Positions 11,201 through 21,337 of a stretch of DNA of 64,000 bases are shown here, piece after piece. The stretch comes from Holacanthus passer (Eukaryota > Chordata > Actinopteri > Pomacanthidae): positions 1 through 64,000 of the forward strand of contig JAFREQ010000222.1 of NCBI GenBank assembly GCA_025331565.1, given 5' to 3'. The position numbers were made by a program, and so were the translations under genes. Within the stretch, counting starts at the first letter, position 1; each line of letters begins with the position of its first letter. The notes beneath the pieces were generated by a model. That model was not told where the DNA came from, searched no databases, and was given only the letters and a program-made list of their open reading frames with translations.

Positions 11201-13724
11201 TATAACCCTAACCCTAACTCCAACCAAGCACATATCATTTGCACCTTACTGTCTCATTCAGTATTTGTTTACCTTCTGCTTAATTTTCAGTATTTGTTTA
11301 CTGTTTTAAATCGCACAATATTTATTGCATTGCACTATTACTTTTTTTTAAAGCTGCCATTATCTTGCTTTTGCTTTTGTTGTTTTTTGTTTGCTTCACT
11401 TTTGTTGCGAGATAAATAAAGTTTTTTGAATTGAATTGAATTGAATTGAATAATCATGTACCTCTCTGATGCGTGGCTGCCAGATGTGTGAAGTGTTGAG
11501 TGGAAGACTCCAGTTTCCATAAATCTCCTCTGCAGAGGAACAAATCACATCATTATTATCATCTTGTTGTTTAGTTACAGAATTAAAATCATCTGATAGG
11601 CAAAGACAGACGGACAGACTGTCTCACCCTCACTGGGACACTTCCAGCGGTCCAGACTGAGGATGGCTTGTGCAGGAATCAGGAAAGCAAATGCACTGGC
11701 CTGAAACAGAGGAAGTCTATACACACACAGAAACACACACACACAAGTCAGTCTCACCTGACTCCCCCAGTTTCACCTGACTCCCCCAGTTTCACCTGAC
11801 TCCCCCACTCTCACCTGACTCCCACAGTGGTTTGGATCAGAGTTGTGACTCCCACAGTAGTGAAAATGGTTCCAATCAGCTGACTGACGGTGTTTTGGTC
11901 TCGACCAACACACATGGCCTCGGCCAGAAGAAACGGTACTGCTACAGTGCCACTGAAACATGTCAGGTAATGCTGAGGACAGACAACAGATGAGGTGACA
12001 TCAACATCAATCCTTCCTCACCTTTGATGGTCAAACTATCTTCTTCTCTAACTATCCAAACCTGCAGCTGCCAGTTTAAACCATCTCTTCATCGCCCATA
12101 ACCAGTGTCCAAAAACATTTAAACTATCATAATTTAGATCTTTGGTAAATGAAAACCACATCAGACCGGTCTAAAACCCATCTCAAACCAGTAATCCCAG
12201 TCTGGATCCAATCCAAACCTAACCATCCCAGTCTAAACCCAGTCTCCTCCCAATCTAATCCAAGTATAAATCCAGTAGTCCCTTTCTAAAACATGTCTGA
12301 TCCCAGTCTAAAATTGATGAGATGAATATAAACCCAGTGTAATCCCAGTCTAATCCCAGTTTTACCTGTAGTCCCAGTAGAATACACAAGTACCAGGGTG
12401 GGATGTCTTCGATGGTGTAAATCATGTCTGACGCCACCCTCTGTGCTTCTAGTGGTCTGTTCTTTCCATCTTCTCCCCCTGGCAGGCTAACCCTGTCTGC
12501 CTTGTGGCCCTGCTCCTCTGCCAGGTAATCATGAGTCTGATTGGGCAGACAGACACACCTGTTACTACAGGTAGCACTTTTCAATATGAAGTTACAAAGA
12601 CACAAAATCAAGAAATACTAGATAAAAGTGGAATGAAATAATGAAATAAGATTAATTATAATGATAATTACATATATATATATATATAAAACTCGAAAAT
12701 CAAAGTGTTTCTGATTTTCAGTCATGAAAGGATTTTCCATAGAAAAACTAGTATTACCATCAGCAGGAGGTCTCATGATTTTAAATAGTATACTTGAACA
12801 TTTCTCTTATAAACTCCTAGAAACAACTAAACATTATTTTTCCTAAATAAAAGAAAAACTTTCTACATGTCTGTTGGAGATCAAAGAATCACACAGTGGC
12901 ATAAAGAGAACTTTAAAGCTGCCCGACAGTGATCAATGTTTGAGTCATTTAGTATAAAAACAGAAGAAACACCTGCTCAGATGATCATGTCTCCATATTT
13001 CATATTAATATTTATTCCACAGCAGTTTTTTTTGTTTGTTTTTTTTGTGGTAATTTGATCAAAAACTCAACTTTATCAGGAAAATTCTCCATGTGAAAAA
13101 CATCAACTAAAACAATAAACTAGATTTGAGTCCTCTACAACACAGAGATCAGATTATAATGCTGGACCAGACTTCATTTATCTTAAGTTAGTTTAGAACT
13201 GTAAAATGAAATTGTAGAATTGTAGAACTTTAATGATCTGTATTTAACCCTGTAGCATCCAGCTTTAAGGTTCATGTTATTTCTCTCTTTACTTAAGTTC
13301 TTCTTCTTTGTCTTCTTCCATCTCTAATGTTTTTACTGTTTCATCATGTAGATATTACTCTGCTTCATGAAAGTCTGACACATTCTGCATGTTTGGAAAC
13401 TAGTGAATCTTCACTAGAATTCAAATACAGTTCTGAGACTGTCAGCAAAGTTTGTTCTGACGGATGCAGAAGTTAAAGCTTTAATCAAATCAACAGGTAA
13501 ATCAGATGTATTTTCAAAGAAACATGAACAGAGTGAAACAAAGAGGTTGTTCACCTGTTCATCACCTGTCCAGCAGTTTACTTGTCTCATAATCCTACAG
13601 TACACCTGTTTTCATTCACTGAGACAACAGGTGGCAGCTGGGCTGTTTAACTGACAGAAACAATCAGGCTGTTTTGGACACAATAATCAATCAATAAACA
13701 GTTTACCTTACAGTCGTCTTCCAT
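3488..13724 (-). CDS. slc23a1: Sodium-dependent vitamin C transporter 1 (SLC23A1), 14 coding exons
   Basis: Na+-coupled L-ascorbate transporter of the NAT/UraA fold, apical plasma membrane. Coding exons, 5' to 3' on the minus strand: 13707-13724, 12366-12536, 11815-11972, 11628-11716, 11462-11529, 10604-10785, 10334-10454, 10019-10175, 9414-9561, 9221-9326, 8702-8831, 8478-8621, 8300-8395, 3488-3726. They total 1827 nt and 608 aa (human about 598), with GT-AG junctions and matching phases throughout. Diagnostic stretches are [12 protein letters not shown] (exon 2), [15 protein letters not shown] (about 121-135), [12 protein letters not shown] (347-358) and [17 protein letters not shown] (390-406). 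The C-terminal TKV, the acidic tail and the SHWG context favour SLC23A1 over SLC23A2. The start is the ATG of MEDDCK; an acceptor at 13770 suggests a non-coding exon further upstream. Intron 13 (4.57 kb) carries nested retroelements, and the exon 3 donor is tandemly duplicated. Paralogue choice is fairly sure; the family is certain. Confidence 0.95.
3841..3889. repeat. (GT)n microsatellite near the 3' end of slc23a1 intron 13
   Basis: An uninterrupted GT dinucleotide run of 49 nt, which is (CA)n in the sense of slc23a1. It lies about 115 nt upstream of the last acceptor (3727). Confidence 0.97.
4100..4850 (-). mobile_element. Decayed LINE reverse-transcriptase fragment
   Basis: A minus-strand frame contains non-LTR reverse-transcriptase motifs ([46 protein letters not shown]) in the order seen in Rex1/L2-type LINEs. 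It has lost its N- and C-terminal parts and carries frameshifts, for example where the FDLSKAFD motif should continue. It is an old inactive copy within slc23a1 intron 13. The exact clade is not certain. Confidence 0.7.
5157..5212 (-). repeat. LINE/SINE 3'-tail copy (GATAA-type end)
   Basis: Minus-strand copy of a short dispersed tail: TTTCCCCACTG..., an AATAAAGGTTTATCTTATC-like core and a terminal TTATC repeat. One of about eleven copies in the window. Confidence 0.75.
6196..7617. mobile_element. Harbinger-like DNA transposon remnant, copy 1 (interrupted by a Penelope-like element)
   Basis: Terminal inverted repeats begin CAGAGGCCTGTACTACAAAG at 6196, with the matching inverted end at 7617. 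The right part (about 7172-7617) is clearly homologous, in inverse orientation, to the copy at 41412-42537. Its reverse complement reads a segment like [17 protein letters not shown], reminiscent of the Myb/SANT-like second protein of PIF/Harbinger elements. The middle (6248-7172) is a Penelope-like insertion. No transposase survives. The superfamily is an inference from the SANT-like stretch. Confidence 0.65.
6248..7172 (+). mobile_element. Penelope-like retroelement fragment (broken reverse transcriptase)
   Basis: Across shifting plus-strand frames the peptide pieces follow Penelope-like reverse transcriptases: [58 protein letters not shown] (the FRYVDDTW catalytic motif with the second Asp replaced by Asn), [18 protein letters not shown] and [10 protein letters not shown]. 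Several frameshifts and internal deletions remove the stretch around the first catalytic Asp. No GIY-YIG endonuclease part is seen. It is inactive and sits inside the Harbinger-like copy. Confidence 0.8.
7900..8110 (+). mobile_element. LINE ORF2 C-terminal remnant
   Basis: The plus strand reads [18 protein letters not shown] followed by a short Lys-rich tail and a stop. This is the common ending of L2/Rex1-type reverse transcriptases in fish (APKLWNSLP..IR). It is a short degraded 3' fragment in slc23a1 intron 13, directly left of a perfect palindrome. Confidence 0.6.
8116..8153. repeat. Perfect 38-bp palindrome
   Basis: ATGACTTTCCTGATACAGG is followed immediately by its exact reverse complement: 19 + 19 nt with no spacer and no mismatch. 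It lies in slc23a1 intron 13, between a LINE 3' remnant and a long GT microsatellite. Confidence 0.97.
8229..8285. repeat. (GT)n microsatellite next to the slc23a1 exon 13 donor
   Basis: An uninterrupted GT run of 57 nt, then GCGTGCGTATG. In gene sense, the intron 13 donor (first base 8299) is followed within about 14 nt by more than 28 CA units. Confidence 0.97.
10955..11008 (+). repeat. LINE/SINE 3'-tail copy (GATAA-type end)
   Basis: A well preserved plus-strand copy: TTTCCCCACTGTGGGACGAA, then AATAAAGGTTTATC and reiterated TTATC. It lies in slc23a1 intron 5. Confidence 0.8.
11409..11451 (+). repeat. Second type of retroelement tail, TTGAA microsatellite
   Basis: AAATAAAGTTTTTTGAATTG followed by reiterated AATTG units. 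A second kind of AATAAA-bearing 3' tail ending in a pentanucleotide repeat. It stops only about 10 nt before the exon 5 donor of slc23a1 (11461). Confidence 0.6.
11758..11834 (-). repeat. slc23a1: 19-bp tandem repeat duplicating the slc23a1 exon 3 splice donor
   Basis: On the minus strand GGGAGTCAG-GTGA recurs four times at exactly 19-bp spacing, with last exonic-type bases at 11815, 11796, 11777 and 11758. The first copy gives the true exon end (phase fits exon 4). The others lie at the start of intron 3 and keep donor-like GTGAGA or GTGAAA. Use of any later donor would read GTC AGG TGA and stop at once. Confidence 0.9.
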
Positions 13725-13769
13725 TTCACATGCAGCTGTCTGACTTCCTGGATGATCAAGCACAGAATA

Positions 13770-14693
13770 CTTAAGAGAGAGAGACAGCAAGACAGGCAGA
13801 GAGAAAGACAGTTTCTGTGTTCAGGTGAAAGTCCGCAGAGATTAACAACAGATTATTAACCATCACACACACACACACACACAGAATCATGTCTCCATGT
13901 GACGGAAACTTACTAACCTGTTGTAACGCTCATTGAGACAGCAGTTTATGATCACTGATTATCGATGACTGATTATTGACTTTCATGATTATCTCCCTGG
14001 TTGTAGTGATTGTTCACAGTCAGGGTGAAGGGTCCAATAATCATTTACTTTCTCTCAAAGTTTTCCAACATCAATACTTTCAGTGTCACGTGTCCACAGG
14101 TGACACTCTGACTCTGCCTAAGTTCAGGTCCCGTCACCATTTCCTGTTCTCAGTCTGTGACTTTATGATAATGAGTCTGTATGTTGATGTATTTTGTTCA
14201 AATTACTTTATTAAATGAGGACACACTGATGTGTTGTTGATGTTTCAGCTTTACAACAATGTTGGTGGGTCAACTTGACCTGGAAATAATTAAACTAACA
14301 GAAAATGAATATGAATTTGTGATGTTTATGGTTTTATTGTGTTAGTTGGTTCTGATTAGTCTATTTACACTTTATAATCCTGCAACAGATTCACTAAAAA
14401 AAATGTTAATCTGAGCTGCATGAAGGTAAATCTGTTCATTTAAACATGTTTATTTCTTTTATACTTTTATTAAATGTAAAACTTATTGTTGATTATTTTC
14501 TTCAGTTCACCATGTTTCATTCGTTTTCAGATAGTTCACCTTCACCAGAATTAACTGAAGAAATTTGACTGGTGACAGGAGCCTACAGTTACCCATAATG
14601 CCCCTCTCTTTGTAGCTTCACAAAAACATAAATGAAAGAAGTTTCCAGACAGTAAACTGACATCAGGTGGACTCAGGTATTAACAGGAACAGT
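13770..14693. other. Upstream region of slc23a1 coding exon 1
   Basis: Contains a CA microsatellite (about 13864-13883) and AT-rich sequence. The acceptor at 13770 implies a 5'UTR intron, so the slc23a1 promoter probably lies further right; no first exon could be fixed. The short open frame at 13976-14218 has no family resemblance. Confidence 0.5.
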
Positions 14694-14699
14694 ATAGGC

Positions 14700-15196
14700 T
14701 GTCATGGTCTGGTTTTCTGTGTTTGGTTTTTTGTTGTCTGCATTTATTTCCTTTTCTGCTTTTCAGTGTCCAGTGTGGCTGGAGGCGCGGCTGGTGCGAC
14801 TCTCACTTCTGCCCCGAATCTTGGCAGATGAGGCACACCGGTTTTCAATTGTCATTAACCACCTCCTACATAAGCCTGGCCCTGACTCCACTCCTCTGCC
14901 AGATGATTCCGTCCTATACGGTGAATCTAGCTCTTATGTATTTTCTGCGATCGCTAAATGCTAAGTTTTTGGAAAGTTCTTGCCACATGTTTTTCCTCCC
15001 GTGCTTCCCTGTCTCCAGTTCCCTGGTCTCCTACTTCAGCCGCCACCAGCCAACCACCCCATCCGTCCACCAGCCAGCCAGCCTCCAGCCATCTCCACCT
15101 GAGTTTTGCCTTTGCTTGTTTTTTCATTAAAGACTCTTACCAAACTACAGTCTGTCTCTGTTCCTGCCTACGTTGGTCCACCCCAAAAACACAACA
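14700..15196 (+). mobile_element. Candidate solo LTR
   Basis: A 497-bp segment starting TGTCATGG and ending ACACAACA, flanked by ATAGGC (14694-14699) and ATAGAC (15197-15202), which looks like a 6-bp target duplication with one change. It contains a TATA-like CTACATAAG (about 14868) and an ATTAAA poly(A)-type hexamer near its end, the usual LTR order. The open frames across it match no protein I recognise. A short non-autonomous element is the alternative. Confidence 0.45.
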
Positions 15197-16138
15197 ATAG
15201 ACCTTCCGAACATAATCATAAACACAGCAACATTAAAGTTGGAAATTTAAGAAATTTGTTAGTTTTTTTTTTGTTTCTGAAATGAGGGAAATCAAATTGA
15301 TTCTACTGATGAATCTCTTTATCGTAAACTCAAACAGTTCACAATGATAGAAAACTTAATCCTTTGACTTTTTTTCAGACTTTTTCAGCTCTGCAGAGAA
15401 AATTTGCTTTTTTCCCCTGTAATTAAACATAAAAATTACATTTAAAAATAAATAAATAAATAAAATCAGTTTAATCCAACTCTAATTGCTGATTAATAAT
15501 CAAACAAAACAGAGTGGTTTCACACATGCAGCCTTTTTATTGCATTTATCACCTGCAGTTTATATACAATATTACAATAAAATCTCTGTTTGTTGTCACA
15601 TATTTGCATCGTTTTCAGGTCACAGAAATAAAAAATGTCTGAGGATGGACGGATGACTCAAAACATAAAATAGCCTTCAGATACCAGTTTGAACCAGTTT
15701 AGACTGCAGACGTGGACCTGAAGAGCTCTTCATGAATCCTTCAGCCTGAACAAAAAAATCCTGCGTCAGTTTCAAACCAGTGACTCACTGAATTAGGTTC
15801 AACCACTTAAACTTTATTAATGTGTAAATCTGTTGCTAGGAAATAGCAGCTCTGTCCAATCAGGATCAATCAGCCATGTAAACAGGAAGTCAGTGTAGCC
15901 TCACAAGCTAGCAGAACTTCCAATGATGACTGTAAATGTGTTGATAAATTCTACATAAGAACCAGTTTGTGAGACGCAACCTGTTTGAATTTATTGATGA
16001 TAAAACTACAGTTAGTAATGACTGACGTTAGCATGAAGCTCAGGTTGAACTAAAAACAGCTGCAAGATTTGACTGCGGCCTGCTGGTTCCCAGGTGTAGA
16101 AACAGAAATGTTAAAACACTGAACCTATTTCCTCTGCA

Positions 16139-16226
16139 GGATCTGGACTCTGAAGGACCTGGACTATACAGGACCTGGACTCTGCAGGATCTGGATTCTA
16201 CAGGACCTGGACTCTGCAGGGTCTAG
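16139..16226. repeat. 16-bp minisatellite
   Basis: About 5.5 degenerate units of GGACCTGGACTCTGCA in tandem. Confidence 0.9.
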
Positions 16227-17526
16227 TTCTTGTGTCTTGTAAACCATCACAGTTTCATATATTCATAATAAAAAAGTCAACAGTAGGACGTCATCATGCT
16301 TCTGTTTCTTCTGAGGGAAGAAAAAGCTGATTATTGATTAATTATTGGACGTGATGACTGATTGAACCTGAACCCAAATCTCTGCTGGAACTATTGATGT
16401 TGTGTGATTGGTGAATCCTGAGCCAGGAAACACTGAACTCTGAAAGTCTCTACAGCAGAGTTTGACATTCAGCTATATTTTCTGCAGGTTTTTATCTACG
16501 GGTGCCATATTACACTTCTTGGTTTTTCGCCCTTTCCTTTAGTGCATTTTAGAGCTTTTATGATCTTCAAGGGCTGAAAAATTACAAAGCTCTAAGTTAT
16601 TGTCTCCTACAGAAAACACGACACCTAAACTGTAACACAGCACCACCTCCAGGTGACCGGTGATCTTTCTGCCTACTGAAACCCAGAGAATCTACCTCGT
16701 TGTTTGCTGCTGTTATACAAAGACGTGGAAGGTACAAGCAGTGTTGTTGGGGCAAGAACCAACACAAAGTTCTTCATCTACTCCCACCATCTGAGGATGT
16801 CAAGACCCAGTGAGTTAACTATACGTTTGATGGAAATGTCCCCACAGCAACTGGAAAAGTCTTATATGTGTGTGCTAACTATTTTACTTCCAACTGCTTT
16901 CTCAACAAGGGCCAGTACAAAGCTAAGAGCTAATCACAGGAACTGCTCTGTTGTCACTACATCTGACCCCAGCCTCACAGGACAGAAGAGCTTTGTGGAT
17001 AAGGTTTATTTTTGATAGAAAAGTGACACAGATGTCCCCATAATGACTGGAAAACTAGACTGTGTGCGGCCGGTAACACTGACACCTGATCAGCCCTGAA
17101 TAATCCACCTGTCAATCACACTGACTGGAGCTACGCTAAGTGTGTACCTCCACTGCAAGTCTTTGTGCTAAACTAGACTAACATGTCCTGACCACTCTGC
17201 ACTGATGTTGTTGGATTAATCCGTGAGCTGATTAATGATTTGCTGATTGGAGGACGCAAAATAAAACATGTGATGTCATTGGTCTGAATCTAGTATCCCT
17301 GGAAATGCTCCGTGATAAGATGATGAATAAGCTTCCTTCTCTTTATAAATATAAACTCTTCACTTAAATAATTATTGATCATTTATGTCCATGTGATTGG
17401 TCATCAGTTGCCCTGACTCCACCCACAGCTCTTAGCCAATCACAGAATCACAGCGCAGGATTCTCAGCATCAGCAGCTCTTCAGAGTCGTGCTGCACAGA
17501 GAGAGAGAGAAAGAGAGAGAGAGGAC

Positions 17527-17610
17527 AGGTGTCACTGATGATGTCATCAGAAAGAGGTGTCACTGATGATGTCATCAGAGAGAGGTGTCAATGATGATGT
17601 CATCAGAGAT
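17527..17610. repeat. 28-bp tandem repeat, three units
   Basis: Three units starting AGGTGTCACTGATGATGTCA at 17527, 17555 and 17583, almost identical. Each carries TGATGATGTCATCA, which resembles CRE/AP-1-family sites but is not an exact CRE. Confidence 0.9.
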
Positions 17611-18584
17611 AGATTTGATGTAAACATATTTCTGTGTTAAATCAAACTTCACTTGAGATAACTGACATTTCATTAATGAGACTAAAGCTTTAAACAGTTT
17701 TAATAGAACTTCCTGGATGTTACCTGAGCAATGTTGATTAACGGGTGTGAACGTGCAGATGTGGAATCATCAGAGCTCAGCGGTAATAACAACCCTCTAA
17801 TATTCTGTTCTTTAATTTATTTCAGACTACTGATTTACATGTATTAAATATAAATAATATCTGATATATATATTGCTGTTATATTTCACTGTCACATCAC
17901 AGAAACAAATGTCAGCTTCACGAACTGATGTTTCTGTCAACTTTTCAGCAGAAACAAACACAACATTAACATATCACCCCTAAATTCACAGATTCAACTT
18001 GATAGCAGTTGCTCGTTTACACATCCAGCAGTTAGTAATTTAGGCAATATCTGCTGACAATGAACTGTATTTATCCTGCACCTCATATATTCCAGTATTT
18101 AGTCAGTAGCCATTGGTATTTTCCCACTCTAGTTATCAGAGATGTTTTTACCTTAAATCAGCAACATGTCTAAATGTTGGGTTAAAACTTGTCGACACTT
18201 GTAATTAATCTGAGTATTCAGTTTTTAAGGTTAGGGTCAGTCTCATTTAATCCACTGATTTGTATCCAAATATAATTAAAAATCTCAGTGGAGTTCGGAA
18301 GATTGAAACAGAAATGTTATTTTATCCTGACATTTTTGGTAAAAACAACTCTGGAGACCCATTTACCAAACATCTGTTTGCAGGTGAGAAAATCTGACTG
18401 AGGTATGCAGCCGGTGTGGCGCTGAGCAAGGCACCACTGTTACTCCTACAGTAAAATCAGCAAGGAAGAAGAATGAAGCTTTAAATGACAACGACGACGA
18501 TTCAAAGAGAAGTTTGACAGTTTTTTAATAGATTTAAAACATCAGAAAAAAACAAGTACACAGATCGACTCAGACGGATTCTCT

Positions 18585-18590
18585 TTTATT
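18585..18590 (-). terminator. pwwp2a: Candidate poly(A) signal of pwwp2a
   Basis: AATAAA on the minus strand, with CTGTGTACTTGTTTTTTTCT about 25-45 nt downstream as a GU/U-rich element. It would give a 3'UTR of about 2.7 kb. Not verified; earlier sites are possible. Confidence 0.4.
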
Positions 18591-21337
18591 TTTTTTTGTC
18601 CGTGTTTCCGTTATTTTGTCCCAACAGTTTTTAGTTCAGGATCTCTGATCTGCAAACAGACGGTAAAAAGAGTCTGACAGCTGAAACCACAAACAGCAGA
18701 GAGGGAAAATCCACCTTATTCACCATCATCATCATCAACATTGTCATGAGTGGAGGGGCTGGTTTCACAAAGATATTTTAGATTTATATTTAGCCAGTGT
18801 GGCCAGGAGCACCATAACTATAACAAAAAAAATTCACATAGTTTGTGGTTTGCTAACAATGTGGTGGAGCGAGCAATGAGAAGGAAAAGAGTTTCTAGAG
18901 ACCACAGTAACAATATACAGCGGTGAGGACATGGTTTTTGTTTTACCAAGAGTTAGCAGAAGTATTGAGACCTGCCACATTAAAGCAGCATCATACAAGA
19001 ACTGGTATTTTTTGCAACTTGGCGCCTCAACAGTTTCGGAGTGCAAGTCACTTTCACACCACCACTGATCGATTTACTTGTTGCTTAAGTAACCGCCAAC
19101 TGCTGCTAATTGTAGCATTGTTAGCCATACAGCTAATGGCCCTATTAGCTGAGTCCCCCTGCTCTTTCCCAGCACTTCCTGCTGACACTGTTATTTTCAG
19201 GAAAAATGTCACATAATGTTGCTTGAAGAAGCTCCAGCAGCTCATCTCTGCCACATGTTTGCACTGTGTTGAGATTTTAAGTTACTGGAAGCTTTTAGGT
19301 TGACTTTACCCAATAAAACGTGTAGGGAGCTGTGCAGTTTGATACAGTCACGCAGTTTTTTATTTTGAAAAAGGTCTTAATTTACCCAGAATTAATGGAA
19401 AACTAGTCCTACTAATAACAGTCAACAACTATACAGCTTTGTGCAACTGATGAATTTAGACATCCATCTGAAAGTAACTTTGTGAAACCAGCGTCAGGGC
19501 AGCTGTCCTGTCTAACAGTCAGTGTGTCCTACCTGTCCGTCTGTCAGTCTAATGTTGAAAAACTGAGGCCCCAGGGTCTCAAACACTGCTGAGTGAGACA
19601 TCAGCAACATTGTCTGCATAAAACGTCTCTGAGCTTCAAACAAAGTCTTTTAAAGCAAACAGCAGCAGAATTTTCTCTAATCAAAGATACGATGATCAAC
19701 TGTGACTATCAATAAGGGTGATAACTAATCATGGAGTCTGACTGATCAAACATGAGCAGCTCTGTAACAGACTGATGAACCCAGAAATGTTCCATGATTC
19801 TAGTCCGAAAGGAATCAACTTGAAACTTTCAAAAAATCTGGTTCTATCATTAGAGATCTGGTCCGGGACAAAGACCTGATCTGACACAGGAGTACAGGGA
19901 CCTGATCCAATCCTGGACTTCTTTTAATTTTGTTTTCACTATATATTATCTCACTAGAAGCAGTGTTGCCACAGCAACCATACTCCTACCCATAGGAGTC
20001 CAGGATTTGACCCAGCTGACTTCATGAACCAATCAGAGGGCATGTGACAAAACACTTCTAGTCACATTTGTATCAATCAGAAGAAACACACACGATCACA
20101 TGATAAAACTAAAAACCTCAGACAGTCCTGAACGGTCAGACTCACCTCCAGACCCCATTTGGGGCCCCTGGCCTCAGTTTGGACAACTTTGTGTTTCACA
20201 GTTTTAATCTTATCTTAGAAAGATAATAGAAAATAAATGTTTTCAGCCTGTGGGTGTTCCTCAGCAGAACCTGGAGGAACCAGGAAACCAAGACAACAGG
20301 AAGTGACACGTCAGCGTGTCACAGCGTTTCACATCGCCGAGCTTGCCAGAGCAATGATGGACAAACATGTTGGACTGAAGTGCTCAATAGCATCAAATCG
20401 GACCATACACAGCGATTAAAATTGGAGATTCAGGAGTGAGAAAATATTACAAAAACAATGTGTCAGATATTTTGATCAATCAATCTAATCTATCGACATA
20501 AAAAAATCAACTCTGTGTGTTCAGTACAGCTGAGCCTAACTTAGCAATTGTTATCTTAGCTCTAAAATTTGTACCTTCATTAGTGTTTTTTTTTTTACAT
20601 TATTCATTCTTATTTATCGATTCACTCCTATTGATGTAACTGTGTGACATCAGCATGATACAGTTATTTGATCATTTTACTGTAAACCAATCATCAGATT
20701 GAATTTTCAGGGCAGCACTTCAGTGATTTAGTTTTCTTGTGAGAGTTTTCTTAAAAACAGACTGGAACCTACATTTCCCATAATGCACCTGGGCAGTGTC
20801 TTTCATGAGGGCCTCCCTCCTTGATACAGCCACGTATTTTAACCACACCTCCAGTTTGTAACCCAGAATGTGCAATTTGACATTTGTAGTCGGATGACAT
20901 CACTGTGACATCTTATGGGTTATTTTCTAACCATGTCAATGAAATGACTGTGTAAAATTGGTGACCCTTTAACAAACCAAGACAACAACACTGTGACGGT
21001 TAGGTGAGTGAACGCTGCCGCTGACTGACATCTGCCTGAAACTGAGGATCTCTTTGAAGACAGGGGAAGGTAACCCCAGAGATAAGCCCCGCCCATTACT
21101 CTCCTGAACACTGACATGTAACTCCAAAGCTCCGCCCCGTCCTTCAAACAGGAAGAACAGGAAACAGAAACATGAACACTGTCCATCTGTCTGCATCAGT
21201 CTCTGACAGACAGACAGGTATCAGTCTGAGGAGGTGGAGGAACAAGCCCCTCCCGCTTCCTGTACTGGGCTGACATTATGGTAGGGGGCATGACACGCAT
21301 GGAGGGGGCGGGGAGATGTTGGCAGCAGCAGCTGATG
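18591..21337 (-). other. pwwp2a: Probable 3'UTR of pwwp2a
   Basis: Sequence between the pwwp2a stop codon and the candidate poly(A) signal, with no recognisable exon of another gene. It contains the MITE at 18758-19492. The small open frames at 20237-20439 and 20920-21196 show no family resemblance. Confidence 0.4.
18758..19492. mobile_element. Non-autonomous DNA transposon (MITE) with terminal inverted repeats
   Basis: The left end GCTGGTTTCACAAAG at 18758 and its inverted copy ending at 19492 frame a 735-bp segment. The similarity continues inward for about 10 nt with mismatches (ATATTTTAGAT against TTACTTTCAGAT). No transposase is present. No clear target-site duplication could be read, so the superfamily is left open. 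Confidence 0.6.

Larger units (their letters stand above)
15197..18750. other. Intergenic region, no gene recognised
   Basis: No exon with family resemblance was found. A 103-codon frame (16704-17015) and the smaller ones look random. The region holds a 16-bp minisatellite (16139-16226), a GA-rich run (17498-17524) and a 28-bp array (17527-17610). A non-coding first exon of slc23a1 could lie here, but I cannot place it. Confidence 0.5.

Noticed and set aside
16704..17015. 103-codon open frame as a novel gene
   Set aside because: No family resemblance, no splice context and no conserved feature; expected by chance in this length.
16139..17610. CRISPR-like spaced repeats
   Set aside because: The repeats are directly tandem minisatellites without unique spacers; this is a vertebrate genome.
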